From an uncultured Eubacteriales bacterium (GTDB lineage: Bacteria > Bacillota > Clostridia > UBA1381 > UMGS1253): a stretch of 64,000 bases of DNA. The position numbers and the translations under genes are program-made. The stretch spans positions 1 to 64,000 of the forward strand of contig CABUKE010000008.1 of NCBI GenBank assembly GCA_902492065.1. The letters run 5' to 3'. The notes under the pieces are model-generated. The model saw only the letters and a list, made by a program, of their open reading frames with translations. It was not told the DNA's origin and made no database searches. Numbering within the stretch: position 1 is the first letter of the stretch; each line of letters begins with the position of its first letter. This document shows positions 32,958 to 40,734 of the stretch, in pieces.

Positions 32958-33684
32958 CATTTTGTCCGACCAATTCTTTGATTATCTCACCCGCCAAAAG
33001 CAGCCCCGCCGCAGACGGCACAAAGGACACGCTGCCCGGCGTCTGCCGCTTTTGTACGCAACCCGTGTCCTGCTCCATGGAATTGGGCGTATACGGCGTG
33101 AGCGGCGGCTCCTGCGAATAGACGACCTTGAGCCGCTTGACACCGCGCTTGCGCAGCTCATAGCGCATCACTTTAGCGAGCGGGCACATCGACGTTTTAT
33201 AGATATCGCTTACCTCAAGCCGCGTTGGGTCAAGCTTATTTCCCGTACCCATGCAGCTGATAACGGGCGTATCTACGGCCTGTGCGCGTTCAATCAGCAA
33301 CAACTTGGAGGTCACGGTGTCAATTGCGTCTATGATATAGTCGTAGGCGGAAAAATCATATTCGTCTGCATTGTCCGCACTGTAAAAGACGCGGTACGCG
33401 TTTATGACTGCGTTTGGGTTAATGTCGAGGGCGCGCGCCTTCATGACGTCCACTTTTGGCCTGCCAAGCGTGCTGTGCAGGGCGATTAACTGCCGGTTGA
33501 GGTTCGACCCGCACACAATATCCGGGTCGAACAAATCGAGCGCACCCACGCCTGCGCGGACGAGCGCCTCGACGGCAAACGAGCCCACGCCGCCGATACC
33601 AAACACGGCGACATGCGCGCGGTTTAGCTTTTGCACGCCGCTTTCTCCAAGCAGGAGCGCGGTCCTTCTGAATTGTTCCTCCAT
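32944..33684 (-). CDS. tcdA: tRNA threonylcarbamoyladenosine dehydratase
   Basis: 246 aa from the ATG at 33684 (GGAGGTG upstream); the longer frame is non-conserved. E1-like fold: GESGVQKLNRAHVAVFGIGGVGSFAVEALVRAGVG with the nucleotide loop, NLNRQLIALHSTLGRPKV and DAIDTVTSKL. It activates t6A37 in tRNA and cyclises it to ct6A. A K-x-R-like tail and SVSFVPSAAGLLLAG end the protein as usual. Confidence 0.93.
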   Translation of the reverse strand: MEEQFRRTALLLGESGVQKLNRAHVAVFGIGGVGSFAVEALVRAGVGALDLFDPDIVCGSNLNRQLIALHSTLGRPKVDVMKARALDINPNAVINAYRVFYSADNADEYDFSAYDYIIDAIDTVTSKLLLIERAQAVDTPVISCMGTGNKLDPTRLEVSDIYKTSMCPLAKVMRYELRKRGVKRLKVVYSQEPPLTPYTPNSMEQDTGCVQKRQTPGSVSFVPSAAGLLLAGEIIKELVGQNEKQT

Positions 33685-33767
33685 ACTGCACCTCCGGTTA
33701 TTCTGCATTGATTGTACCACACTGGTGTGGATATTTGCAAGAAAATATGAAATAATCCGGTGCGGAA

Positions 33768-33796
33768 TTGAAAATAATTGGCGGGTATGATATACT
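33768..33796 (+). promoter_or_regulatory. Promoter of the GH39-like gene
   Basis: TTGAAA (33768-33773), 17 bases, TATACT (33791-33796), then AGGAGG before the ATG at 33845. Confidence 0.65.
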
Positions 33797-33844
33797 AGAC
33801 ATAATAGGGGCGAAATGTTTATTTTGTGAAGGAGGCATGCCATT

Positions 33845-35158
33845 ATGGAAACGCTAACATTTGATTTGAATAAAAAAGGCGGTAAGTTTAAAATTTTGAA
33901 TGCAACAAACGGCGGCCCATGGCACAGAAGACACGCAAACGACCAGTATCGGAGCAATCTTGAAAGTTATAAAGCTGCAAGAATACCGTATTCGAGAAAT
34001 CATGATTCCGGTGTAGTGGGAATATACGGCGGCCCGTTCAGCCATGATATTACAAGAATTTTTCCAAATTTTGATGCGGATGCCGAGGATCCTGCTTCGT
34101 ATGATTTTGCCTGTACGGACGAATCTATTTTATGCACCCTTGAGGCCGGGACAAAAACTTTTTTCAGATTGGGCCAAACAATTGAGCATCAAATCAAAAA
34201 ACACGGTATAATACCGCCGCCGGATTTTAAAAAATGGGCGGTTATCTGTGAACATATTATCAGACACTATAACGAGGGGTGGGCAGAAGGATACCATTTT
34301 GATATTGAATATTGGGAGATATGGAATGAACCTGATTTAGACCCGGACGACAGCGCAAACAAGCGTACATGGGCGGGAACCAAAGCCGAATTTTTTAATT
34401 TGTACGAAATTGCGGCAAAACATCTTAAAAATTGTTTTCCCCATCTGAAAATAGGCGGCCCTGCGCTCGCAGGAGATGAAGAATGGGCGGCGGATTTTCT
34501 TGCAGAAATGAGAAAAAGGGACGTACCTATTGACTTCTTTTCCTGGCATGTGTATGGGTCAACGCCTGATAAGATGATAAAAAAGGCAGAGCGAATAAAA
34601 GCCCTCCTGAACAAAAACGGATATAAAAAGGCAGAAAGTATTTTAAATGAATGGAATTACGTAAAAGGCTGGACAGATGAATTTGTTTATACTGTTCAAA
34701 CGATTCATGGTATGAAAGGTGCAGCGTTTACAATGGCCTGTATGTCTGAGGCGCAGAAATGCACCGGCATAGATATGCTGATGTATTACGACACAAGGCC
34801 GTCGGCGTTCTGCGGCGTATTTGATTTTTACACCTATCGGCCATTGAAGGGATATTACCCATTCCAGTGGTATGGTATGTTTTATGATATGATTGCAGAA
34901 ATTAGATGCGAGTCCAGTATAGAGGATATTTATACACTTTGCGGGGTAGATAAAAACGACAAGATTCTCTGTGTGCTCACACATTATTCGGACAATGACG
35001 CTGCGAGGGCAAAGTCTGTGAAAGTAGACTTTGGCAGAAAGGGAAAATATGAGATTTGTTTTCTTGATGAAAAACATGACGCAGAGCCTGTAGCAATTAC
35101 GGATAAACTGGAGTTAACAATGGAGAACAATTCCTGCGTTATGATCAAAGAGGTATAA
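33845..35158 (+). CDS. GH39-like glycoside hydrolase (beta-xylosidase type)
   Basis: 437 aa with no signal peptide, so cytoplasmic. The TIM-barrel acid/base glutamate is in WEIWNEPDLD (E162) and the nucleophile candidate in SILNEWN (E269); FFSWHVYG lies between. A beta-rich C-terminal domain follows (KSVKVDFGRKGKYEICFLD). The closest families are GH39 and related clan GH-A enzymes acting on xylosides or uronides. Codon use (AGA, A/T-ending) is unlike the G+C-rich neighbours, which suggests recent acquisition. No transporter or sugar regulator lies next to it. Confidence 0.8.
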   Translation: METLTFDLNKKGGKFKILNATNGGPWHRRHANDQYRSNLESYKAARIPYSRNHDSGVVGIYGGPFSHDITRIFPNFDADAEDPASYDFACTDESILCTLEAGTKTFFRLGQTIEHQIKKHGIIPPPDFKKWAVICEHIIRHYNEGWAEGYHFDIEYWEIWNEPDLDPDDSANKRTWAGTKAEFFNLYEIAAKHLKNCFPHLKIGGPALAGDEEWAADFLAEMRKRDVPIDFFSWHVYGSTPDKMIKKAERIKALLNKNGYKKAESILNEWNYVKGWTDEFVYTVQTIHGMKGAAFTMACMSEAQKCTGIDMLMYYDTRPSAFCGVFDFYTYRPLKGYYPFQWYGMFYDMIAEIRCESSIEDIYTLCGVDKNDKILCVLTHYSDNDAARAKSVKVDFGRKGKYEICFLDEKHDAEPVAITDKLELTMENNSCVMIKEV

Positions 35159-35216
35159 TAGCTTGGCTGTAGCATAGTCGGTACTGGTTCAAAACATGTA
35201 TAAAGGAGGAGACAAC

Positions 35217-36050
35217 ATGCTGCATATTGGATGCCACCTTTCGGCGGCAAAAGGATATTACCATATGGGACAAGAGGCACTCAAGGTCGGCGCGGACACG
35301 CTGCAATACTTTACACGCAACCCGCGCGGCGCAAGCGCAAAAAAGGTCGACCCCGATGATATCAAAAAGTTTGTCGACTTGATGGAGGAACACCACTTTG
35401 CGAAAATCGTCGCGCACGCGCCGTACACGCTCAACGCCTGCTCGAAGGACGAGCATCTCCGTGCGCTTGCGAAGCGGATGATGGCGGAGGATTTGGAAAC
35501 GCTCGACTATCTTCCGGGCAACTACTATAACTTCCATCCCGGCAGCCATGTCGGGCAGGGGATAGAGGCCGGGATCGGCTATATCTGCGAGGCGCTTAAC
35601 GATGTGCTGCGCGCTGACCAGAAAACGACCGTCCTGCTCGAAACCATGGCGGGCAAAGGGAGCGAGGTTGGGTCGCGCTTTGAGGAGCTGCGGGCCATTA
35701 TAGATGGTGTGGAAAAGAGCGACAAGCTGGGCGTGTGCCTGGATACCTGCCACGTCAGTGACGCGGGCTACGACATTATTCATGACCTGGACGGCGTTTT
35801 GGACGAGTTTGACCGTGTAATCGGGCTTGATCGGCTCAAGGCGATACACCTAAACGACAGCATGAACGTGACCGGCGCGCATAAGGACCGCCACGCAAAA
35901 ATTGGGGAAGGGGAGATTGGCATAGAGGCGCTCACACGGATTATCAACCATCCGGCCCTGCGTGATTTGCCCTTTAATCTCGAAACGCCGAATGAACTGG
36001 ACGGCTACGCTGCGGAAATCAAGCTTCTGCGCGGGCTGTATGAGGAATGA
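35217..36050 (+). CDS. nfo: Endonuclease IV (AP endonuclease)
   Basis: 277 aa from the ATG at 35217 after AAAGGAGGAG. Typical Nfo blocks: MLHIGCHLSAAKGYYHMGQEAL, NFHPGSHVG, LLETMAGKGSEVGSRFEEL, GVCLDTCHVSDAGYDI and HLNDSMNVTGAHKDRHAKIGEGEIG, covering the trinuclear zinc ligands. It cleaves 5' to abasic sites in base excision repair. The ATG of the next gene overlaps its stop codon. Confidence 0.96.
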   Translation: MLHIGCHLSAAKGYYHMGQEALKVGADTLQYFTRNPRGASAKKVDPDDIKKFVDLMEEHHFAKIVAHAPYTLNACSKDEHLRALAKRMMAEDLETLDYLPGNYYNFHPGSHVGQGIEAGIGYICEALNDVLRADQKTTVLLETMAGKGSEVGSRFEELRAIIDGVEKSDKLGVCLDTCHVSDAGYDIIHDLDGVLDEFDRVIGLDRLKAIHLNDSMNVTGAHKDRHAKIGEGEIGIEALTRIINHPALRDLPFNLETPNELDGYAAEIKLLRGLYEE

Positions 36051-36589
36051 AGATGAGCCGAAAACTTGTGTTGTATATCGCCATGAGCTTGGACGGTTAT
36101 ATCGCGGACGAGCACGGCGGCGTATCGTGGCTGGACAGCGCGACGGAGCCAGTCGGGGACGGCGGCTATGCGGCGTTTCTGGAACGGATTGACACGGTGA
36201 TTCTCGGGCGGCGCACCTACAACCAGATTGTAACGGAGCTGTCGCCGGAGGAATGGGTGTACCACGGACTGCAAAGCATTGTGCTGACCCACCGCCCGTG
36301 TGCGGATACGGAGGAGATTACTTTTACTTGTGAGGAGGCCGGCTCCCTTGCAAAGCGGCTGAAGGCGCAGCCGGGGAAGGATATCTGGATATGCGGCGGC
36401 GCGGCGGTTGCCCGCCAGTTTATGGGGCGCGGCCTGATAGACGAATATTATCTGACTGTTTTGCCGGTTCTGCTCGGAGCGGGAATCCGGCTGTTCGGCG
36501 ACGGGATTTTTCAGACGTTATCTCTTGCCGAGAGCCGCACAGAGGGCGGTATGTTAGTGTGTCGGTATCTCCCAAAAGAGATGGATTGA
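36047..36589 (+). CDS. RibD C-terminal/dihydrofolate-reductase-like reductase
   Basis: 180 aa. The start could be ATG 36047, overlapping the nfo stop, or 36053. Characteristic parts: RKLVLYIAMSLDGYIADEHGGVSWLD, VILGRRTYNQIV and DIWICGGAAVARQFMGRGLIDEYYLTVLPVLLGAGIRLFG. This NADPH-binding fold is shared by RibD C-terminal reductases and stand-alone 'YyaP/YwjB-like' proteins. The FMN riboswitch follows, but it regulates the downstream gene, so a flavin role for this one is only suggestive. Confidence 0.88.
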   Translation: MKMSRKLVLYIAMSLDGYIADEHGGVSWLDSATEPVGDGGYAAFLERIDTVILGRRTYNQIVTELSPEEWVYHGLQSIVLTHRPCADTEEITFTCEEAGSLAKRLKAQPGKDIWICGGAAVARQFMGRGLIDEYYLTVLPVLLGAGIRLFGDGIFQTLSLAESRTEGGMLVCRYLPKEMD

Positions 36590-36614
36590 CAATTGGCTAT
36601 TGCTGTGCTATACT
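36586..36614 (+). promoter_or_regulatory. Promoter of the FMN riboswitch-ribU transcript
   Basis: TTGACA (36586-36591), 17 bases, TATACT (36609-36614), overlapping the end of the preceding gene. Start expected near 36621, right at the aptamer. Confidence 0.75.
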
Positions 36615-36624
36615 GGTAATAGAT

Positions 36625-36750
36625 AAATGTCTTCAGGGCAGGGTGCAAGTCCCTACCGGTGGTTACAGCCCACGAGCTGCTGCCGATGATATCGGCAGAG
36701 CAGATTCGGTGTGATTCCGAAGCCGACAGTTACAGTCTGGATGAAAGAGG
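36625..36750 (+). promoter_or_regulatory. FMN riboswitch (RFN element)
   Basis: Hallmark RFN segments are in order: CTTCAGGGCAGGGTGCAAGT, CCCTACCGGTGGTTACAGCC, CACGAGC, a variable GCCGATGATATCGGC hairpin, then GATTCGGTGTGATTCCGAAGCC and GACAGTTACAGTCTGGATG. FMN binding should favour the downstream terminator at 36789 and so reduce ribU expression when flavin is plentiful. Confidence 0.97.
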
Positions 36751-36788
36751 ACAAGAGCGGCATGCTGCCGCGCCTGTTTGATTGGACT

Positions 36789-36817
36789 GCCCTGCATGGT
36801 ATGCAGGGCTTTTTCTT
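36789..36817 (+). terminator. Riboswitch-controlled terminator
   Basis: GCCCTGCATG / TATGCAGGGC followed by TTTTTCTT, between the RFN element and ribU: the expression platform. Confidence 0.8.
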
Positions 36818-36903
36818 ATGCAGAGCTATGCAGAGCGTGCAGAGCGGCATGTCCGTTTTTCCGAAGACGTTTGTTACATTTTCTTATAAAGGAGACGGGA
36901 AAC

Positions 36904-37461
36904 ATGAAACAAACACAGACAAACAAAAAAGTAAACGTGCGGGCGATTACGTGGATCGCCATGCTGGCGGCAATTGCGTTTGCACTCCAGCTTGTGGCGG
37001 CGTTTCTGCCAAAGGTGGGCGGCTTTCTCGACTTGGAAATCTCCGACCTGCCGGCCATTGTCGGCACGATGGCACTGGGTCCGGTTGCGGGGCTAATCAT
37101 TGAGTTGATTAAAAACCTGCTCCACTGCACGGTGACGACGACGGGTTTTGTCGGCGAATTTGCAAATTTTGTTATGAATGGGACATTTATGTTGATTGCG
37201 GGACTGATTTACAATCGGAACAAGACAAAGAAAGGCGCGTTGTTGGCGCTTATTTGCGGCGTTGCTGCGCTGGCGGTTATGGGTGTAATTGCCAATATGG
37301 TGATCATGCTGCCGCTATACATGCCGACTGCGCCGTTTGAGGCAAAGCTGGCGATTGCGCTGTCGACAATTCTGCCATTCAATCTTGCGCGCGGAAGTGT
37401 TTTGGCGCTCATTACGCTTTTGATTTATAAAAAACTGTCGTCCATAATTAAGGGAAAGTAG
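36904..37461 (+). CDS. ribU: Riboflavin ECF transporter S component
   Basis: 185 aa from the ATG at 36904 (GGAGACGGG upstream). Six membrane helices with typical RibU sequence: WIAMLAAIAFALQLVAAFLP, FLDLEISDLPAIVGTMALGPVAGLIIELIKNLLHC and GEFANFVMNGTF. It binds riboflavin and works with the shared EcfA/A'/T module, not encoded here. The FMN riboswitch upstream confirms flavin function. Confidence 0.95.
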   Translation: MKQTQTNKKVNVRAITWIAMLAAIAFALQLVAAFLPKVGGFLDLEISDLPAIVGTMALGPVAGLIIELIKNLLHCTVTTTGFVGEFANFVMNGTFMLIAGLIYNRNKTKKGALLALICGVAALAVMGVIANMVIMLPLYMPTAPFEAKLAIALSTILPFNLARGSVLALITLLIYKKLSSIIKGK

Positions 37462-37508
37462 AAAGCTTTGGTGCGCCGCGCAGTTTCTCACACTAATATT
37501 TCCGCTCT

Positions 37509-37548
37509 ACCTGCAATATAATAAAAATAGATTGATTCAATTGCAGGT
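37509..37548. repeat. Inverted repeat around the DUF368 gene promoter/ribosome site
   Basis: ACCTGCAAT (37509-37517) and ATTGCAGGT (37540-37548) are perfect 9-base arms. The left arm abuts a TATAAT (37517-37522) and the right arm overlaps the AGGTGGG ribosome site. Confidence 0.5.
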
Positions 37549-37557
37549 GGGTGCTGT

Positions 37558-38367
37558 ATGCGTTCGGTTATCATAAATTTTTTAAAAAGCATCGTGATCG
37601 GCGCGTCGGCGTTTATTCCGGGAATCAGCGGCGGCACGATGGCAATCGCGCTCGGTGTGTACGACCGGCTGCTGCGGTGCGTGTCGCATTTTAAGGACGA
37701 TATGCGCCAAAATGCTGCGTATCTGACTGTATTTGCCGTTGGTGCGTCGGTGGGTCTGCTCACGCTGTCGGGATGGGTGCTATGGATGTTTAACACGTAC
37801 CGGCTTCCGATGATTTACCTGTTTATCGGCTGCGTGTTCGGCAGCATCCCGATGCTGTTTCGCCGCGGCGGCGTGTCACAGATTCATATCAGCGACACGT
37901 TCTGGGTGCTGGCGGGCTATCTGTGCATCACTTGGATCGCGCAGATACCGGCAGGGTCGTGTCTGGTCGGCGGCGTTTATGTATTGAATTTTCTAATGCT
38001 GATGGCGGCGGGCATAATCGTTGCGATTGCGTTTATTTTACCCGGAATCAGCACTTCTTATATTTTATTGCTGCTGGGAATCTATGACATAAGCCAGCGG
38101 GCGGTGCAGAACTGGAATTTTGCGTTTTTAGTGCCGCTGATTTTGGGCGTACTGGCCGGGACGCTCATCACGACGCGGATTTTGGAGGATGCACTCGAGC
38201 GGCATAGAAAACAGACCTATATGCTGATTGTGGGGTTTGTGCTTGGTTCGATTTTTGAAATCATACCCGGCTTTCCGATGGGATACGAGGTCATTGTGTG
38301 TGCGCTGACGTTTGCGGCAGGCTTTCTGGCGGTGAAGCTGATTCTGCGCTACAGCGAGGAGTTTTAG
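37558..38367 (+). CDS. DUF368 membrane protein (PopT-type polyprenyl-phosphate transporter)
   Basis: 269 aa, about eight helices. Two inverted half-repeats each hold the family motif: GASAFIPGISGGTMAIALGVYD near 18-38 and VAIAFILPGISTSYILLLLGIYD near 158-180. DUF368 proteins have been shown to recycle undecaprenyl phosphate across the membrane (PopT), alongside the DedA-family UptA. The gene is monocistronic. Confidence 0.9.
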   Translation: MRSVIINFLKSIVIGASAFIPGISGGTMAIALGVYDRLLRCVSHFKDDMRQNAAYLTVFAVGASVGLLTLSGWVLWMFNTYRLPMIYLFIGCVFGSIPMLFRRGGVSQIHISDTFWVLAGYLCITWIAQIPAGSCLVGGVYVLNFLMLMAAGIIVAIAFILPGISTSYILLLLGIYDISQRAVQNWNFAFLVPLILGVLAGTLITTRILEDALERHRKQTYMLIVGFVLGSIFEIIPGFPMGYEVIVCALTFAAGFLAVKLILRYSEEF

Positions 38368-38395
38368 CCAATTGGGAAAAAATTTAAAAAACCTC

Positions 38396-38423
38396 TTGTC
38401 AAAACCGAAAAATATGATATAAT
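38396..38423 (+). promoter_or_regulatory. Promoter of secG
   Basis: TTGTCA (38396-38401), 16 bases, TATAAT (38418-38423). Confidence 0.65.
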
Positions 38424-38467
38424 ATATAAGCATATATGGTTACGAATGAATTTAGGAGGGTTTTGGA

Positions 38468-38734
38468 ATGCAGATTGCTGAAAATATTGTAATGGTACTG
38501 CATATTATTGCATCGCTCGTTTTGATTGTGGTTGTACTGTTACAGTCGGGTAAGGCGGCTGGCCTTTCGGGTACGATTGCAGGCGGTGCGGAGACGTTTT
38601 TCGGGAAGAACAAAGGCCGTACGATTGACGCGATTCTGGAGAAGTGGACCGCATTTTTTGCGATTCTGTTCCTGGTTACGTCGATTGCGCTTGCGCTTAT
38701 CATTAAGTGGCTTGCGGCAACGCCGGTTGCGTAA
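38468..38734 (+). CDS. secG: Preprotein translocase subunit SecG
   Basis: 88 aa, two membrane helices (about 5-28 and 62-84). The loop has VVLLQSGKAAGLSGTIAGGAETFFGKNKGRTIDAILEK, diagnostic for SecG. It joins SecYE at the translocon. Start ATG with GGAGGG upstream. Confidence 0.95.
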   Translation: MQIAENIVMVLHIIASLVLIVVVLLQSGKAAGLSGTIAGGAETFFGKNKGRTIDAILEKWTAFFAILFLVTSIALALIIKWLAATPVA

Positions 38735-38749
38735 TTACTTATCAAAAGC

Positions 38750-38780
38750 AAGACCCGCACGTGTTGTGCGGGTTTTTTGT
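38750..38780 (+). terminator. Terminator after secG
   Basis: GACCCGCAC / GTGCGGGT stem followed by TTTTTTGT. Confidence 0.85.
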
Positions 38781-38848
38781 TTGGCGGCGGCAAAAAATTT
38801 TAAAATTTTTGAAGTGTTTTGCAAATCAGCAGTCGTTCTATCTCATGG

Positions 38849-39370
38849 ATGGGGGTGATAGTCATTTGCAGGACGGAGTTTTTAGCGTGCATCAAAGAAT
38901 ATGAAAAGCTTGTGTTCCATATTTGCTTTTCTTTTACAAAGAATTACTTTGACGCCGAGGACCTCGCGCAGGAAACCTTCATTGCCGCGTACAATAAGCT
39001 GGACCTGTTTGACGGGAAAAATTTCAAGGCGTGGATCAGCGCGATTGCTGCAAATAAATGCAAAGACTATCTCAAGAGCGCCGCAAGACGGAGCATCCCC
39101 ACCGAGCAGAGCGACCTTGACCTGTATGTTTCCGAGCATACCGGACCAGAGGAGGCCGCACTGCGTACCGTCGGCGAGGAGGAGGTACGGGCGATTTGCG
39201 AACGGCTCGACGACCCATACCGGACGGTGGCGGTGAAGTACTTTTGTGAGGATATACCGCTCAGCGAACTGTCCCGCGATACGGGTCAGAAGCTGAAAAC
39301 GCTGCAAACGCGGCTCTACCGGGCGAAAAAAATGATGAAAGAATTGATAAGGAGGACGGCCGATGTGTGA
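38849..39370 (+). CDS. Sigma-70 family ECF-type sigma factor
   Basis: About 173 aa; the start is uncertain (ATG 38849 or GTG 38855, no clear ribosome site). Region 2: CIKEYEKLVFHICFSFTKNYFDAEDLAQETFIAAYNKL. Region 4: ERLDDPYRTVAVKYFCEDIPLSELSRDTGQKLKTLQTRLYRAKKMM. It overlaps the next gene, a CxxC anti-sigma-like protein, by 8 bases, so they are translationally coupled. Second ECF unit of this window. Confidence 0.88.
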   Translation: MGVIVICRTEFLACIKEYEKLVFHICFSFTKNYFDAEDLAQETFIAAYNKLDLFDGKNFKAWISAIAANKCKDYLKSAARRSIPTEQSDLDLYVSEHTGPEEAALRTVGEEEVRAICERLDDPYRTVAVKYFCEDIPLSELSRDTGQKLKTLQTRLYRAKKMMKELIRRTADV

Positions 39371-39791
39371 GAAAACGAAGCAAATACAGCATATAACACA
39401 GCAAGACATTGAAAAATTTCAGGCTATGGAGCTTGACGCCGACGCGCTGCTTGCGTTTGCCGAGCACATCGAGACGTGTCCCGATTGTGCCGCCCGGCTC
39501 GCGCAGGCGGAGGAAAGCATGGAGATTCACGTTCCGAAGGGCTTTGCACCGGAGGTGCGCCGCCGCGTGGCAGGAGAGGGAAAACGGGAGTTTTACCGCT
39601 ACAGCATACGTGTCGGTGCGGCGGTGTGCGCTTCTCTGGCACTGCTGTTTGGGGGCAGCTTTTCGTTTGACGCGGCGAAGGAGATTACGGCGCCGAAGTT
39701 TGAGTTGTTAGACAAGATGACACAGTCGATTTCTGATTTTTCAAATTCTATTATTAAGTGGGAGGGTTTCTTTGATGGTCAAAAGAAGTAA
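39363..39791 (+). CDS. Putative anti-sigma factor with one membrane helix
   Basis: 142 aa. The N-terminal half has a zinc-binding H...CxxC (AEHIETCPDCAARL) in place of the full zf-HC2 motif. A membrane helix lies at about 80-98 (VGAAVCASLALLFGGSFSF). The extracellular part is only about 40 residues. It overlaps the sigma gene upstream and the membrane protein downstream. Confidence 0.82.
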   Translation: MCEKTKQIQHITQQDIEKFQAMELDADALLAFAEHIETCPDCAARLAQAEESMEIHVPKGFAPEVRRRVAGEGKREFYRYSIRVGAAVCASLALLFGGSFSFDAAKEITAPKFELLDKMTQSISDFSNSIIKWEGFFDGQKK

Positions 39792-40299
39792 GTTTTGGAC
39801 AGTCGTATTCTCATTTTTGCCCGGGGCCGGGCATATGTTCATGGGCTTTATGAAGCAGGGGACGAGTATCATGGTCGCGTTTTTTGGGCTGTTTTTGGTT
39901 TCGTCGTGGCTTGGCATTGGTGAGTTCAGCTTATTGGCTCCAGTGCTGTGGTTTTATGCGTTTTTCGACTGTATCAACAAACGGTTTTCAACGGATGTAC
40001 AGTTTATGCAGTTCGAGGACAAATTTCTTTTTGAGGACTGGTTTAAAGGAAGAAGCTACAAAGGATTTGGTAAATACACCGCTTTGTTCAGCGTTTTAAT
40101 TATCATAATTGGCGCATATATGGTGCTTACAAACGTATGGTATATGTTAGTATGGAACGGAATGCTGGATCCGGAGGTAGAGTATCTGTTTAGTTCCGTA
40201 TTCCGCAGACTGCCGCAGGTGGCAATTGGAATATTGATTGTTGTATTTGGTGTAAAGCTAATTCGCGGCAAGAAAAAGGAGATGAAGGATGATGAATAA
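39775..40299 (+). CDS. Polytopic membrane protein, unknown
   Basis: 174 aa from ATG 39775, overlapping the anti-sigma gene. Helices lie at about 8-50 (two, FLPGAGHMFMGFMKQGTSIM resembling a TM2-type turn), 52-68, 105-125 and 150-165. The loop holds acidic QFEDKFLFEDWFKG. The first helices resemble TM2/DUF5683 proteins. Probably part of the sigma regulon of this locus. Confidence 0.75.
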   Translation: MVKRSKFWTVVFSFLPGAGHMFMGFMKQGTSIMVAFFGLFLVSSWLGIGEFSLLAPVLWFYAFFDCINKRFSTDVQFMQFEDKFLFEDWFKGRSYKGFGKYTALFSVLIIIIGAYMVLTNVWYMLVWNGMLDPEVEYLFSSVFRRLPQVAIGILIVVFGVKLIRGKKKEMKDDE

Positions 40300-40615
40300 T
40301 CGGGTTCGCAGGGTTGGAACCCTGTCCGCCGGGATTGTACTGGTCGGATTTGGCATTGTGTTTCTGCTGCGGATGGCGGTTCCGTGGCTGGATTACGGCG
40401 TTATTTTGTCCTTTTGGCCGGTTGTGCTGATTTTGCTCGGCGCGGAGATGCTATACGCGTATACATTTGGAAAAAGCGACACTGTCAAGTACGACGGCGG
40501 CGCGATAGCAGTGATTATTTTGCTGTGCATCTTCGCGATGTGCATGGCCGGCGGCGAGCTGATATTCAATACGCTTTCCGAGGCCGCAAAATACCACTAT
40601 CACATAAACTGGTAA
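40289..40615 (+). CDS. LiaF/DUF5668-type membrane protein
   Basis: 108 aa with three helices (about 10-30, 40-57, 70-90). The pattern GIVLVGFGIVFLLRM...VILSFWPVVLILLGAEMLYAY matches the N-terminal membrane domain of LiaF-like envelope-stress proteins (DUF5668). AAGGAG lies seven bases before ATG 40289. The sigma, anti-sigma and two membrane-protein genes together look like an envelope-stress module. Confidence 0.82.
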   Translation: MMNNRVRRVGTLSAGIVLVGFGIVFLLRMAVPWLDYGVILSFWPVVLILLGAEMLYAYTFGKSDTVKYDGGAIAVIILLCIFAMCMAGGELIFNTLSEAAKYHYHINW

Positions 40616-40690
40616 CACGCCTGCTCACCACGGGCTTGTTATAAGGCGGGTTTACCCCGTCAATACTACCCCACCAAACATATCCCTAAA

Positions 40691-40722
40691 AGAAAAAGGC
40701 AGCCGAAAGGCTGTCTTTTTCT
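40691..40722. terminator. Bidirectional terminator
   Basis: AAAAAGGCAGCC-GAAA-GGCTGTCTTTTT, between the convergent LiaF-like and MATE genes. Confidence 0.85.
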
Positions 40723-40734
40723 TTGGATATTTCT

